Counted from the stretch's first letter, positions 8,980-18,282 are shown. The stretch: DNA of 64,000 nt from Sporosarcina trichiuri (GCF_030406775.1 NZ_CP129119.1:2142001-2206000); one strand, 5' to 3'. Notes: generated from the sequence alone by a model not told the origin. Program-made: numbers and translations.

Positions 8980-9453
8980 TTATTTACACAACTCCACAAA
9001 GGGCGCTCCTGTCGCCCGGGCGTAGTCTTCCGGCTTGAGTTTCATCTGGAAGCCAGGTTTACCCGCACTTGCGTAAATGGCAGGTTTGGCTGCCGCCGAT
9101 TCGTCGAGGAAGACGGGTAGCTGCTTTTTCATGCCGATGGCGGAACAGCCGCCGCGCACGTAGCCGGTGACAGCGGTGAGCTGCTTCAGCGGAAGCATCT
9201 CGATCTTCTTCTCCCCTGCTGCCCGTGCCGCCTTCTTCAGATCGAGTTCACGGATGACGGGGATGACGAAAACATAATACCGGTCCGTGCCGGCTGTTGC
9301 AACGAGCGTTTTAAAGACGTCCGCTTCGTCTCCCCCATCCGCCGCTGCATTGGCGTCCTCTGACAGGTCACGTTCCAGCAGCTCATGCGGGATGCCCTCG
9401 GCTTCGAGTATGCGGATGGCATTCGTTTTGATGTGCTTGTTCTTTTTCGCCAT
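8980..9453 (-). CDS. ybaK: Cys-tRNA(Pro)/Cys-tRNA(Cys) deacylase, YbaK/EbsC type
   Basis: Single-domain trans-editing factor of 157 residues that hydrolyses mischarged Cys-tRNA(Pro). The start MAKKNKHIKTNAIRILEAEG, the conserved lysine in FKTLV near residue 49, and the GYVRGGCSAIGMKK block near residue 100 are hallmarks of the YbaK family. ATG at 9453 follows AAAGGGGAG; the longer open frame upstream crosses the terminator at 9481-9508 and is rejected. It appears to be a single gene. Confidence 0.9.
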   Translation of the reverse strand: MAKKNKHIKTNAIRILEAEGIPHELLERDLSEDANAAADGGDEADVFKTLVATAGTDRYYVFVIPVIRELDLKKAARAAGEKKIEMLPLKQLTAVTGYVRGGCSAIGMKKQLPVFLDESAAAKPAIYASAGKPGFQMKLKPEDYARATGAPFVELCK

Positions 9454-9480
9454 AATGCATCTCCCCTTTCTACGCCATTT

Positions 9481-9508
9481 AAAAAACCCGCCACTGGATG
9501 GGCGGGTT
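9481..9508 (-). terminator. Terminator of the gene at 9526-10086
   Basis: Hairpin AACCCGCC/GGGCGGGTT followed by TTTTTT on the minus strand, just past the stop codon at 9526. Confidence 0.85.
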
Positions 9509-9525
9509 CGAAGGCTGTGCGTCAT

Positions 9526-10086
9526 TCAGGCTGTCAGGAAGAAGGCGGGTGCCGCGACTTCATAGCCGCGCGCACGTGCCTCCGTCTGTACAGCATAGGC
9601 GGATGCTGCCTGTTCGTAAAGTTCGCGCATCACATCGGTTACGGATTGCTCTGCCGATACCGTGCCTTCCGACCGTTCTTCGAGAGCCGCCTCGGCAAGC
9701 TGAGCGGACCGGAGACGGTCTTCGAGTGCGAGCTGCGCTTCGGCTTCCATGATTTTAGCGGACGCAGCCGCAGCGAGCTGATGGTCCACTTCGGCGGGAT
9801 CCGATGCGGACAGCGCTTCGCGGCGGACATTCCGCCAGCTGTCGATCGTCTCTTCCAGCGTTTCACCGAGCGGCAGGGCCACCTGCTTGAGCTGGCCGGC
9901 TCCGAGTTTACGGAACGGCTCCGCTGCCGGCAGTTCCTGGGCCGCCTGCAGATTGCGGGCCGCCTCTTCGCGTCTGGCCGCGTTGCCGCGCACATAGGCG
10001 TCATCCCGGCTGTAGGCCGCTTCGGCTTTCAGTCTGCCGGCTCGCACTTGCTGGGACACTGCCGGGCTCATCGATATGGAAACCAT
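9526..10086 (-). CDS. Alanine-rich, probably coiled-coil protein, function unknown
   Basis: I do not recognise this protein of 186 residues. ATG at 10086 is preferred over GTG at 10095 because GGAGGT then lies about 7 bp upstream. It has no signal peptide and no membrane segment. The body is rich in Ala, Glu, Arg and Gln with long predicted helices (for instance AEAQLALEDRLRSAQLAEAA), so a coiled coil is likely. It ends with a more hydrophobic tail, EVAAPAFFLTA. It stands alone with its own terminator between ybaK and topB. Clean ribosome site, terminator and base composition support a true gene. Confidence 0.6.
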   Translation of the reverse strand: MVSISMSPAVSQQVRAGRLKAEAAYSRDDAYVRGNAARREEAARNLQAAQELPAAEPFRKLGAGQLKQVALPLGETLEETIDSWRNVRREALSASDPAEVDHQLAAAASAKIMEAEAQLALEDRLRSAQLAEAALEERSEGTVSAEQSVTDVMRELYEQAASAYAVQTEARARGYEVAAPAFFLTA

Positions 10087-10167
10087 CCTGCTCACCTCCG
10101 TCCAAAACTTGTGTATCCAGTATACAGCAAGGCTTTTTGAGGTTCATGAGGCCAAGGAAACTTTTTC

Positions 10168-12339
10168 TTACTTGTCAAATAGTTTCTTCAGCGCATCCGC
10201 CATTGCTGTGTTTTCCGGTTCTTCGTGCTCCTGCTTCTTAAGATACTTCTGGACGTCGCGCTTATCGGCCTTTTTGCCTGAACTTTGGGCCCGCCGTTTT
10301 TCGAACGCCGACAGCTTTTCCCTGTAGCCGCATTTGCAGACGAAGATCTTGCCGTCGCCGTGCCCGCGCAGTTCTAATTTCTTCTTGCAGTTCGGGCAGC
10401 GGGCATTCGTCAATGTGGAGACGGTCTGGCGATGACCGCATTCACGGTCCTGGCAGACGAGCATCTTGCCGCGTTTGCCGTTCACTTCAAGCATCGGTTT
10501 TCCGCAGTCCGGACACAGTTTGCCGGTGACGTTATCGTGCTTGAACTTCTTGTCATCGGCTTTGATGTCCCGGATCGTTTTCTTCGAGAAGTCGATCATG
10601 CCTTGGATGAACTGGTCTTTCTTCAGTTTGCCGGCGGCGATCTTGGACAGGTCATTCTCCCATTCCGCCGTCAGTGCGGGCGATTTCAAGTCTTCAGGGA
10701 CCAGTTCAAGCAGCTGCCGGCCCTTGGATGTAGTGTAAATGTCATTCCCTCTTTTTTCGATGACAAACATACCGAACAGCCGCTCGATGACGTCCGCCCG
10801 CGTCGCCACGGTTCCAAGTCCGCCGGTTTCACCAATTGTCTTGATGAGTTCTTTCGATTCCCCTGCCATGAACTGCGCCGGGTTCTCCATCGCAGCGAGC
10901 AGTGTCCCTTCATTGAACCGTGCGGGCGGCTTCGTTTTGCCTTCCGTGCGGTTGAACGCGCGGATCTGCAGGGTCTCGCCTTTCTTCAGTGCAGGCAGAG
11001 CATCGGTGTCCGCTTCTTCTTCATCGGATGAATAGACGGCTTTCCAGCCTTCATCGGTGATCGTCCGGCCTTTCAATGTGAACGTCTCGCCGCCCGCGGT
11101 CAGTTCTGCTGTCAGCTGCTCATACCGGAACGGCGGGTAGAAGACAGCGAGGAACCGCTTGACGATCAGGTCGTAGAGCCGGTTCTCCTTATCGGAGAGC
11201 GCATGCAGCGACGGACTTTCCTCTGTCGGGATGATCGCATGGTGATCGGACACTTTACTGTCGTTGATGACGCCTTTCTGCGGCTTGAGTGCACCTTTGC
11301 GCAGCAGTGCGTTCACCGCTTTCCGGTATGGCCCGATTTCGACCGCTTTCACACGGTCTTTCAATGTGTTTTCCATATCGCCCGTCAAGTGTTTCGAGTC
11401 CGTCCGCGGGTACGTCACCGCTTTGTGGCGCTCATACAGGTTCTGCAAGGTCGACAGTGTTTCCTTCGCGGACCATGACCAGCGGCGGTGCGCTTCTTTC
11501 TGTAGCTCGGTCAGGTCGAACAGCGGCGGTGCCGGCTGCGATTTCGGCGCCGCGTTGACATCTGTGATCCTGCCTTCCGTAACCGAGTCGAGCTTATTGA
11601 GTTTCTCGTTCATGACCGCTTCGTCGAAGGCCTGCGTCTGCCCCTTGGCGTCACGCCACGTGAAGCGCCCTGCTTCGGTCAGCGCCTGCATGCCCCAATA
11701 CGGCTTCGGCTGGAACTGCTGGATCTGCTTTTCGCGTTCAGCAATCATCGCGAGGGTTGGTGTCTGCACGCGGCCTGTCGACAATTGGGCATTGTGCTTC
11801 ACGGTCAGCGCCCGGGTTGCGTTAATGCCGACGACCCAGTCGGCTTCTGCCCGTGCAGCCGCCGCCTCGTACAGGTTGTCATACGCTTTGCCGTCTTTCA
11901 GATGGGCGAAACCGTCTTTGATAGCCTTATCCGTGACGGATGAAATCCAGAGCCGTTTGATCGGCTTACGGTTTTTCGCGAGTTCGAGGATCCAGCGGGC
12001 CACGAGTTCCCCTTCACGTCCGGCATCGGTCGCGATAATGACTTCTTTCACGTCGTCGCGGCGAAGCAGCGCTTTCACAGCGTTATATTGTTTGGTTGTC
12101 TGTTTGATGGGTGTCAGCTTGAAGGGCTCCGGAATGATCGGCAGGTGCTCCATCTTCCACTCTTTGTATTCATTGCCATAGCCTTCGGGATCCGCATGTG
12201 TCACGAGGTGGCCGAGCGCCCATGTGACGATGTACTTGTCCCCTTCCAGAGAGCCGTTCCCTTTTTTATGACAGCCGAGCACACGTGCGATATCACGCGC
12301 GACGGATGGTTTTTCTGCGAGTACTACTGATTTTGACAT
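10168..12339 (-). CDS. topB: DNA topoisomerase III
   Basis: Type IA topoisomerase of 723 residues, close to B. subtilis TopB (about 727). The N-terminal Toprim domain has VLAEKPSVARDIA (residues 5-17) and the acidic triad in IIATDAGREGELVARW near residue 108. The catalytic tyrosine is in AVTYPRTDSKHL near residue 320. The C-terminal region has several Cys pairs (CPDCGK, CQDRECGH, CPNCKK, CKCG), giving zinc-ribbon-like elements, followed by a basic tail. It cuts and passes single strands to decatenate DNA and resolve recombination intermediates. The start is set by AAAGGGG before ATG. It is monocistronic. Confidence 0.96.
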   Translation of the reverse strand: MSKSVVLAEKPSVARDIARVLGCHKKGNGSLEGDKYIVTWALGHLVTHADPEGYGNEYKEWKMEHLPIIPEPFKLTPIKQTTKQYNAVKALLRRDDVKEVIIATDAGREGELVARWILELAKNRKPIKRLWISSVTDKAIKDGFAHLKDGKAYDNLYEAAAARAEADWVVGINATRALTVKHNAQLSTGRVQTPTLAMIAEREKQIQQFQPKPYWGMQALTEAGRFTWRDAKGQTQAFDEAVMNEKLNKLDSVTEGRITDVNAAPKSQPAPPLFDLTELQKEAHRRWSWSAKETLSTLQNLYERHKAVTYPRTDSKHLTGDMENTLKDRVKAVEIGPYRKAVNALLRKGALKPQKGVINDSKVSDHHAIIPTEESPSLHALSDKENRLYDLIVKRFLAVFYPPFRYEQLTAELTAGGETFTLKGRTITDEGWKAVYSSDEEEADTDALPALKKGETLQIRAFNRTEGKTKPPARFNEGTLLAAMENPAQFMAGESKELIKTIGETGGLGTVATRADVIERLFGMFVIEKRGNDIYTTSKGRQLLELVPEDLKSPALTAEWENDLSKIAAGKLKKDQFIQGMIDFSKKTIRDIKADDKKFKHDNVTGKLCPDCGKPMLEVNGKRGKMLVCQDRECGHRQTVSTLTNARCPNCKKKLELRGHGDGKIFVCKCGYREKLSAFEKRRAQSSGKKADKRDVQKYLKKQEHEEPENTAMADALKKLFDK

Positions 12340-12404
12340 GGTCAGTCCCCTTTCACTTAAGTCCATTATACGGAATCGGCGCTAGCTTTTCAGTGTTCAT
12401 CCGT

Positions 12405-12447
12405 TAAAAAAGCCCGCCCTCCGGAATTCCGGTGCGGGACGGGCGGT
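12405..12447 (-). terminator. Terminator of the flavin reductase-like gene
   Basis: Hairpin CCGCCCGTCCCG... paired with GGGCGGGC, followed by TTTTTT on the minus strand and located just after the stop at 12453. Confidence 0.75.
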
Positions 12448-12452
12448 TGTTC

Positions 12453-13016
12453 TTATTGTTCGTCAATCATACCGGTTGTCAGCTCTTTGCCCATCTCCGT
12501 ATATTTCACGAAGACCCGGGCGAGCTCCTTCAGCCGGTCATGCACGTTGTCATCGATGATCTTGCCGGTTTCATCAAAGTGATCTCGGTGCGTGTAGACG
12601 TAGTTCGGTGTCACGAGGCACCGGAAGTAGTCGAGGATCGGTTTCATCTGGTTCTCGACGACGAGGTGGTGCTGGTACGTGCCGCCGTTCGCGACGATCG
12701 ATACCGGTTTGTAGCGCATCGTCCGCGGCGGCAGCATATCGAATGCATTCTTCAGCACACCGGGGATCGATCCCTGGAACACCGGTGTCGCGATGACATA
12801 GCCGTCCGCTTCCTCGAACTTGCGGATGAGCTGTTTCATGTCGTCGTTGTAGTCGTCCGCCGGCCGGCCGTCGACGAATTGGTGATCGTAATCTGCGAAA
12901 CTGAGCCGCTCCATGTCGAAGCCGCAGCCTGTTTCCTCAATGTATTTCTCGACAGTATCGAGCACGATGCCCGTTTTGCTGCCGATAATGGTCCCGTCCA
13001 CAAACAAAACTTTCAA
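12453..13016 (-). CDS. NADPH-dependent FMN reductase-like flavoprotein
   Basis: Flavodoxin-fold protein of 187 residues. The phosphate-binding loop for FMN is in VDGTIIGSKTG (residues 6-16), and the second conserved patch, YVIATPVFQGSIPGVLKNAFD, starts near residue 73 and matches the NADPH-dependent FMN reductase family with its TPxYxxSxPGxLKNxxD pattern. The start is a TTG with GGAGGT about 10 bp upstream. It could reduce free flavin, quinones or azo dyes; the substrate cannot be told. It follows the antiporter gene on the same strand after 68 bp and may be partly cotranscribed. Confidence 0.8.
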   Translation of the reverse strand: MKVLFVDGTIIGSKTGIVLDTVEKYIEETGCGFDMERLSFADYDHQFVDGRPADDYNDDMKQLIRKFEEADGYVIATPVFQGSIPGVLKNAFDMLPPRTMRYKPVSIVANGGTYQHHLVVENQMKPILDYFRCLVTPNYVYTHRDHFDETGKIIDDNVHDRLKELARVFVKYTEMGKELTTGMIDEQ

Positions 13017-13084
13017 AATGTCCGTACCTCCTAATGATCATCTCACTGTTCATGGTATCAGAAAGAGTTGGAATTGACTTGCAA

Positions 13085-15037
13085 TCAGCTTGACGGCTCC
13101 TTGGACGGTCCTGGCTGGATCGGCGGGGGCGCATCGCCGGGCAGTGCCGGCTTCCCTTTGCCCGCTTCTTCGGTGAACCGCTTTTCCACATGGACCTGGT
13201 CGGCGCCGTCTTCCCCTTTTTCGACAGCCACCCGCTCTTTCGCCCGTTCGATCTGCTTCACAGGGTGCGACAGGGCGACGACCGTATCTCCCGCAGACGC
13301 CTGCAGCTCCTCGTCCGGCGTGTAGAATTCGACACTGCCGTCTTCCCGCAGAATATACAGCAGGACGGACCGGTCATCCCGCTCCCGCAAGTACTGCGTA
13401 TAGCTGTACTGTTTGGAGAGGACCGTCTTCCGGAAGACGTGCCCGAGATTCATCCGTTCCTCCAGGTCGTAGATCGACAGGCCTGGTGTGAATAAGGTCC
13501 TCCCGCCGGTGACATTGAAGGAGTCGACCCCTTTGCCGACATGGAAGGCCGTCTGGAACAAGTGCTCACGTCCGAGGTCGTGCAGGAAGTCCGCGCATAT
13601 ATGCGCGTTGTACGTATCTGCTTTCGTCATGGCGAGCATGTACCGGTACGGTGTCATGTCGAGATTGTACTCGGTCTGTTCGGACAGGATGTCGCCGACA
13701 CGGCTCGGCAGTCCGAGCTTCCGGGCATGGGACAGACCCGCCCAGGAATTATCGATCATCAGCACGGCATTGCCGGTCTCTTCGATGGACCTTGCCAGTT
13801 CAGCTCCGAATTTCGTGCCGCCGACAATGAGGACACCTGACTCATCCGTCGTCGTCAAGTTGAGCCGCCGGGCGAATGGGCCGATCGTGAAGCCGTGCAG
13901 GACGACGGTCGACAGGACGAGCGCAAAGGTGAGCGCCGTCAGCAGATCCGCGTCTTTGTAGCCGTTTTCCAGCAGAATCGATGCGAAGTAGCCGGACACG
14001 GTCAGGGCCACGATTCCCCGCGGGGCGATCCAGCCGATCAGGTTACGCTCCCGGTAGGAGAGATCGGTGCCGATTGTGGAGATCCAGATGGACAGCGGCC
14101 GGACGATGAACAGCATCGCCAGCACGTAGAAGATGATATGCCAGTCCGCAATCTCGATGAGGACGTGCGGATCGAGCGACGCCGTCAGCATGACAAAAAT
14201 TCCGGAAATGAGCAGGACGGAAATGTTTTCCTTGAACTGGCGGATATCATGGATGGATGTCAGGTGCATGTTCGCCATGACGATCCCCATGGCCGTGACG
14301 GCTAGCAGTCCGGTTTCGTGCATGATTTCATCCGATACGACAAATGCAAACAGCACGACTGCGAACAGGACGGGGGCTTTCAGGAATTCCGGGACGGCCC
14401 CTTTCTCGAACGCTGCGCCGAGGACACGGGCGGATGCCCAGCCGATGAAGACCGCGAACAGCGAGGCGGCCGCAAACAGGCCGAGCGCGCCGAGCGTCAC
14501 CTGGGCGTTGATGAATTTGATGAACTCGAAGGCGAAGACGGCGAGCAGTGCACCGAACGGGTCCACGATGATGCCTTCCCATTTCAGGAGTGCCGCCGGC
14601 CGCGGTTTCAGTTTCGCCTGCCGCAGCATCGGCAGGATGACGGTCGGTCCCGTGACGATGAACAGCCCGCCGATTACGAAGGCGACCGCCCAGGACAGGC
14701 CGGCGACATAGTGTGCCGCGAGCGACCCCGCAATCCAGGCGATGAACGCGCCGGCCGTGACGATGCGTGTGAGCGGCCGGCTGAATCCTTTGATCTCCCG
14801 GAAGTCGAGGTTCAGGCTCCCTTCGAACAGGATGATCGCTACGGCAAACGAGATGATCGGGCTGAACAGGTCCCCCATCGATTCTTTCGGGTTGATGAAG
14901 CCGAAGACCGGCCCCACGACCAGCCCGGCCAGCGCCATGACGACGATGGCAGGCAGCCGGAAGCGCCAGGCGACCCACTGGGACAGGATGCCGATCAGCA
15001 CGACAAGCATGAGATCCGCAGCTAGTGATCCAAACAT
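13085..15037 (-). CDS. Cation:proton antiporter (CPA1 type) with C-terminal RCK domains
   Basis: Membrane protein of 650 residues. The first 390 residues form about 12 hydrophobic helices of the Na+/H+ exchanger fold, with the ion-binding motif EGIIVDPFGALLAVFAFEF near residue 175. A TrkA-N/RCK nucleotide-binding domain follows (VLIVGGTKFGAELARSIEETGNAVLMIDNS near residue 405), and a TrkA-C-like domain near residue 560 (FYTPDEELQASAGDTVVAL). This layout suggests exchange of Na+ or K+ for protons gated by a cytosolic nucleotide or ion. The tail is proline-rich and unusual (LPGDAPPPIQPGPS). ATG at 15037 is chosen; AGGAG is about 13 bp upstream, a little far. The promoter region contains a family B array. 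Confidence 0.88.
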   Translation of the reverse strand: MFGSLAADLMLVVLIGILSQWVAWRFRLPAIVVMALAGLVVGPVFGFINPKESMGDLFSPIISFAVAIILFEGSLNLDFREIKGFSRPLTRIVTAGAFIAWIAGSLAAHYVAGLSWAVAFVIGGLFIVTGPTVILPMLRQAKLKPRPAALLKWEGIIVDPFGALLAVFAFEFIKFINAQVTLGALGLFAAASLFAVFIGWASARVLGAAFEKGAVPEFLKAPVLFAVVLFAFVVSDEIMHETGLLAVTAMGIVMANMHLTSIHDIRQFKENISVLLISGIFVMLTASLDPHVLIEIADWHIIFYVLAMLFIVRPLSIWISTIGTDLSYRERNLIGWIAPRGIVALTVSGYFASILLENGYKDADLLTALTFALVLSTVVLHGFTIGPFARRLNLTTTDESGVLIVGGTKFGAELARSIEETGNAVLMIDNSWAGLSHARKLGLPSRVGDILSEQTEYNLDMTPYRYMLAMTKADTYNAHICADFLHDLGREHLFQTAFHVGKGVDSFNVTGGRTLFTPGLSIYDLEERMNLGHVFRKTVLSKQYSYTQYLRERDDRSVLLYILREDGSVEFYTPDEELQASAGDTVVALSHPVKQIERAKERVAVEKGEDGADQVHVEKRFTEEAGKGKPALPGDAPPPIQPGPSKEPSS

Positions 15038-15142
15038 TCGGTTTTTGACACTCCTAACGCGTTGAAATTTCGTTTTAGTGTACCACAATCAGACTCGGAA
15101 ACAACTTTTTCACCCAGATTGCGAGAGTGCCCGGCATCCGGC

Positions 15143-15282
15143 CGAATTGTGTCTGGATGCCGACAAATTCGATGAAGTGTCCGATACCTCGCGCAATCTG
15201 TCCGATATGGCCGGCCATCTGTCCGATACTTCGCGCCAACTGTCCGATACACCGCGCCAACTGTCCGATATCATCCAATCCC
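15143..15282 (-). repeat. Family B intergenic array, divergent promoter region
   Basis: Read on the minus strand, units start TATCGGACA and repeat about every 20-21 bp, ending with the family's constant end block, TTTGTCGGCATCCAGACACAA. It lies between the divergent antiporter and PseG-like genes, so promoters must lie in or beside it. Short open frames through it (SDT- and SDS-rich peptides) have no ribosome sites and are not genes. Confidence 0.85.
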
Positions 15283-15360
15283 CCGCTGCTCCGCCGGCCG
15301 CAATGTTCATAATCTCGTCCCGCTGCTCATAGAGTGGACAGCAAGAGATTGCAGGAAAGG

Positions 15361-16410
15361 ATGATTCCTATACTTACACAACCGACGAAGCTGATTGCAT
15401 TCGATCTATCATCGGCTGACGAAAAGAACGGATACCCCGTGCGCCGTGCGCTCCGGATTGCAGAAGAACTCGCAGCGGAGGCTGACACGGTCTTCATCAC
15501 CAGCCAGGACCTGGCCCTGCCCGACACATGCCGCCGCATTCAGGCCGCCACCCAGCGCGACCTGCTGAGCACACTCGCCTTTCTGAAACCGGATGTTCTG
15601 GTCCGCGATTGCGGCAACACCGCCAAAGAGGAATCGGAAGCCGTGCGGAATCTCGTGCCCGCCGTCCTCCATTTCGACGATTTCGGCGAAGGCGGACAGG
15701 CTGCCGATCTCGTCATCCAGACATTATATGGAGACTCGGAATTCAATGTGACAGAAACCTATAAGACCGGCATCGGGACATTCCTGCCGGATCCGCGCGC
15801 CGACGAGCTGCGCAGACAGCGGGACGGGCAGACTGCCGGTGATCCGCCCCGGCTGCTCATCGCATTCGGCGAGATCGATCCGGGCAATCTGACATTCCGG
15901 GCATTCCGGCATGTCATGAACCTCCAGATCCCGCTCAATGTCACGATCCTGCTCGGCCCGTCCTACGCACATGATGACAGCTCCCTCCGGATGATGGCGC
16001 TCAGCCGGCGCAACACGGCCATCAAGAAAGCGCCGCACGACTTCCTGAGCCTGGCGGCGGCATCGGATATCGTCATCTGCGGCGGTGGCTACATGCCGTA
16101 CGACGCGGCGAGTCTCGGTGTTCCGTGCATCGTCCTGGCCCAGAGCTCCTTCGAAACCGAGCTGCAATTTCCGTCTGACCGAGACGGTTTCACGCATCTC
16201 GGTCTCGGCCGCAAAGTGAAGCAGTCGAACCTTTTAAACGCCATCATGGAACCGCTCCTCCACGACTCCCTCCGGCAGCGCGATATCGACCGCCAGCTGT
16301 CCCTGCCGCTCGGCAAAGAGGCGGACAGCGTATTCGAAGCCGTCCGTTACCTGCTTGAGCATCCGAAACGGGCTGTCCCCGGCAAGCCGGTCCCTGATGT
16401 GGTAAACTGA
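15361..16410 (+). CDS. PseG/SpsG-like GT-B fold protein (nucleotide-sugar hydrolase or glycosyltransferase)
   Basis: Protein of 349 residues with two Rossmann-like halves. The first has a PVRRALRIAEELA stretch and a DVLVRDCGNT motif; the second has LLIAFGEIDPGNLTFRA, where PseG-type proteins have a GGSD motif, and IVICGGGYMPYDAASLGVPCIVLAQ, the usual nucleotide-sugar site. This fits the PseG/SpsG family, which trims or transfers activated sugars for surface polysaccharides, but no other sugar genes are adjacent, so the substrate is open. ATG at 15361 with AGGA close upstream is used; GTG at 15334 would add nine residues. The SE1832-like gene follows 26 bp downstream. Confidence 0.55.
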   Translation: MIPILTQPTKLIAFDLSSADEKNGYPVRRALRIAEELAAEADTVFITSQDLALPDTCRRIQAATQRDLLSTLAFLKPDVLVRDCGNTAKEESEAVRNLVPAVLHFDDFGEGGQAADLVIQTLYGDSEFNVTETYKTGIGTFLPDPRADELRRQRDGQTAGDPPRLLIAFGEIDPGNLTFRAFRHVMNLQIPLNVTILLGPSYAHDDSSLRMMALSRRNTAIKKAPHDFLSLAAASDIVICGGGYMPYDAASLGVPCIVLAQSSFETELQFPSDRDGFTHLGLGRKVKQSNLLNAIMEPLLHDSLRQRDIDRQLSLPLGKEADSVFEAVRYLLEHPKRAVPGKPVPDVVN

Positions 16411-16436
16411 TGAAAACACATCAGGAGGTCCAATTT

Positions 16437-16622
16437 ATGACCAAATCACAGATCGAATCGGAAATTGCAGAACTGAAGATGGAGTACATCAGCCTGCAGG
16501 GGGATATCGAAAAACTCGAATCGACTGGGCACGGAGACTCCGTACAGAAGGCGGAAAGCCGCCTGGCACGGATGGAAGAGCGTCTTGCAGACCTCAACCG
16601 GCAGCTTGCCGAACTGGGATGA
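16437..16622 (+). CDS. SE1832-family small coiled-coil protein
   Basis: Protein of 61 residues, ATG preceded by AGGAGGT. The whole sequence is a charged helical coil (IAELKMEYISLQGDIEKLES, then RLARMEERLADLNRQLAELG), which matches the small SE1832 family of Bacillales as I remember it. Its role is unknown. It follows the PseG-like gene by 26 bp and ends before a terminator shared with the convergent phospholipase D-like gene. Confidence 0.75.
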   Translation: MTKSQIESEIAELKMEYISLQGDIEKLESTGHGDSVQKAESRLARMEERLADLNRQLAELG

Positions 16623-16657
16623 CCTAAACTTATCTAAGTTGAATTGAACCGAACCAT

Positions 16658-16695
16658 AAAAAGGCCTCCCTTCCTGATCTGGTTGGGAGGTCTTT
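16658..16695. terminator. Bidirectional terminator between convergent genes
   Basis: Hairpin AAAGGCCTCCC/GGGAGGTCTTT with A residues before and T residues after, serving the plus-strand SE1832-like gene and the minus-strand phospholipase D-like gene. Confidence 0.85.
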
Positions 16696-16701
16696 TCCGG
16701 T

Positions 16702-18183
16702 TCAATAAGAGGTCAGCTTAAGCCACTCCTGCAGCGCGTAGATAATCCGCTGCGGCCGGGTCAGCTTGCTCTGGTATTCATCGATATCCAGTGTATACAT
16801 GGCATCCTCGTTGTCCCACAGCCGGGTGAAGTACGCATCCAGCTCATCGGACAGCCCGCTGTCTGCCGGCGCGGTGATGTACAGATCGTTTTCCAAATTA
16901 TAATTATCGAGCGTCCGTTCCGTCAGGTTGGAGGAACCGTTCAGGACATGCACGTTCCCTGCACGCTCGATCATGACGAGTTTCGTATGGAACTGGCCGA
17001 CGACCGTGTTATACCACCGCACCTCGATCCGGCCCCCGCTGTCTTCCACGAGTTTCTGGACGACCGGCCGGTTCGGCAGGCCGGATTTCTCGTTGCCGAA
17101 CGAGTTCTGGTTCGGGTCGAGGATCAGCTTGACTTCCACCCCTCGGTCCGCCGCCTCCGTCACGGCCTTCACAACATCCGGCTCCGCAATGAAAAACATG
17201 CCCATGCGGATACGGTCGCCTTCCTTCGCGGCAGCCAGCTGCTCCATCAGGACGTCCTTGACCTTCTTCTCGGTCAGATACTGGATGGCATACTCTCCGT
17301 CCTCCGGTTCGTCCGCTTCCACCCGGGGAAGCGTCTGACCGGACTCCTCTTTCGTATAATTCACGACAGCCTCTTCCGCTTCGACCATGTCGTTGATGAT
17401 CGGGCCGCTCACCTTGAACGCGACATTACCGTGAAATCCGCTCGCATTATGCGGATTTCCCGATGTCACGAGTCCGGCTTTGTCAGTCGCGATCATCTTC
17501 CGGTGGTTCGACTTGACGTTAAGCAATTCGACGTAGGACGCGAGCCGGAACTTCGGCGCTTCCGACGACATGGCATTCGGAATCCAGCCTTTTCCGCCGA
17601 TATCACCCCATCGGAAGATCGTCCGGTACAGACCCGAATACAGCGGCATCGAATCCCGAAGCGGCTCGAGGTCCGTATAGACGACTTCCACGCCGGCGTC
17701 CGCCAGCTTCGAAAACCACTTCGATTCGTACGATCCATAGCCCGTATTGAGGGGATCGGTGATGAAAACGATCGGCATGTCCGGATGCGCCGTCTTCTTC
17801 TGCACCAGCTTATGCGTCAGTGTCTCCGCGATTTTCGGGAAATCATATGGTTCGTCGGTGTAGTGATCCATGAGGAACATATCCAGGATGATGAACTCGT
17901 CCGCATCATCGATCATGGAATAGACTTCATCGAATATATAGAGTTCATGGCGCATGCCGTCCCCTTTCTGGTTCTGTGCATAGGTCAGGTCCGTCAACAT
18001 CTTTACGTCGTCGGTCTTGTGCACGGCGCCCGCGTAATCGACGCCTTCCGGCAGCGGCTTGTATGTATGGTAGATGATTTCTGCTACATAGACCATCAGG
18101 TAGATCACAAGGACGGCCAACAATATATGTTTCTGTGTGCGGCTCAGCCACTTCCGTTTGGTCTTATCCTTTTTCTTCGCCAT
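16702..18183 (-). CDS. Membrane-anchored phospholipase D-like protein
   Basis: Protein of 493 residues with a basic N-terminus (MAKKKDKTKRKW), one membrane helix (residues 19-37) and two phospholipase D-type domains. The HxK motifs appear as SNHRKMIATDKAG near residue 210 and GQFHTKLVMIERAGN near residue 398, each followed by a GSxN-like patch (SGNPHN, NGSSNLTE). Cardiolipin synthases and other PLD-fold phosphotransferases share this layout, but the spacing and single helix differ from classical ClsA, so lipid or nucleic acid substrate is open. ATG at 18183 follows GAGGAGG. It lies downstream of the ECF sigma gene on the same strand with a terminator between them. Confidence 0.8.
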   Translation of the reverse strand: MAKKKDKTKRKWLSRTQKHILLAVLVIYLMVYVAEIIYHTYKPLPEGVDYAGAVHKTDDVKMLTDLTYAQNQKGDGMRHELYIFDEVYSMIDDADEFIILDMFLMDHYTDEPYDFPKIAETLTHKLVQKKTAHPDMPIVFITDPLNTGYGSYESKWFSKLADAGVEVVYTDLEPLRDSMPLYSGLYRTIFRWGDIGGKGWIPNAMSSEAPKFRLASYVELLNVKSNHRKMIATDKAGLVTSGNPHNASGFHGNVAFKVSGPIINDMVEAEEAVVNYTKEESGQTLPRVEADEPEDGEYAIQYLTEKKVKDVLMEQLAAAKEGDRIRMGMFFIAEPDVVKAVTEAADRGVEVKLILDPNQNSFGNEKSGLPNRPVVQKLVEDSGGRIEVRWYNTVVGQFHTKLVMIERAGNVHVLNGSSNLTERTLDNYNLENDLYITAPADSGLSDELDAYFTRLWDNEDAMYTLDIDEYQSKLTRPQRIIYALQEWLKLTSY

Positions 18184-18245
18184 CAGCTGCCTCCTCAATG
18201 AACGTCCATCACTGACACATTCCCTGTCGGACCGGCCGGCAAACT

Positions 18246-18282
18246 AAAAAAGGCTTCCCCGGCTGATGTCGGGAAAGCCTCT
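18246..18282 (-). terminator. Terminator of the ECF sigma factor gene
   Basis: Hairpin AGGCTTTCCCG/CGGGGAAGCCT followed by T residues on the minus strand. Confidence 0.85.

Noticed and set aside
15078..15332. Open frames giving SDT-, CPI- or YRT-rich repeat peptides in family B arrays (also at 23341-23908 and 36629-37359)
   Set aside because: They arise because a 21-bp period keeps all frames open. Several overlapping frames on both strands are open at once, none has a ribosome site, and the sequence is an intergenic array.
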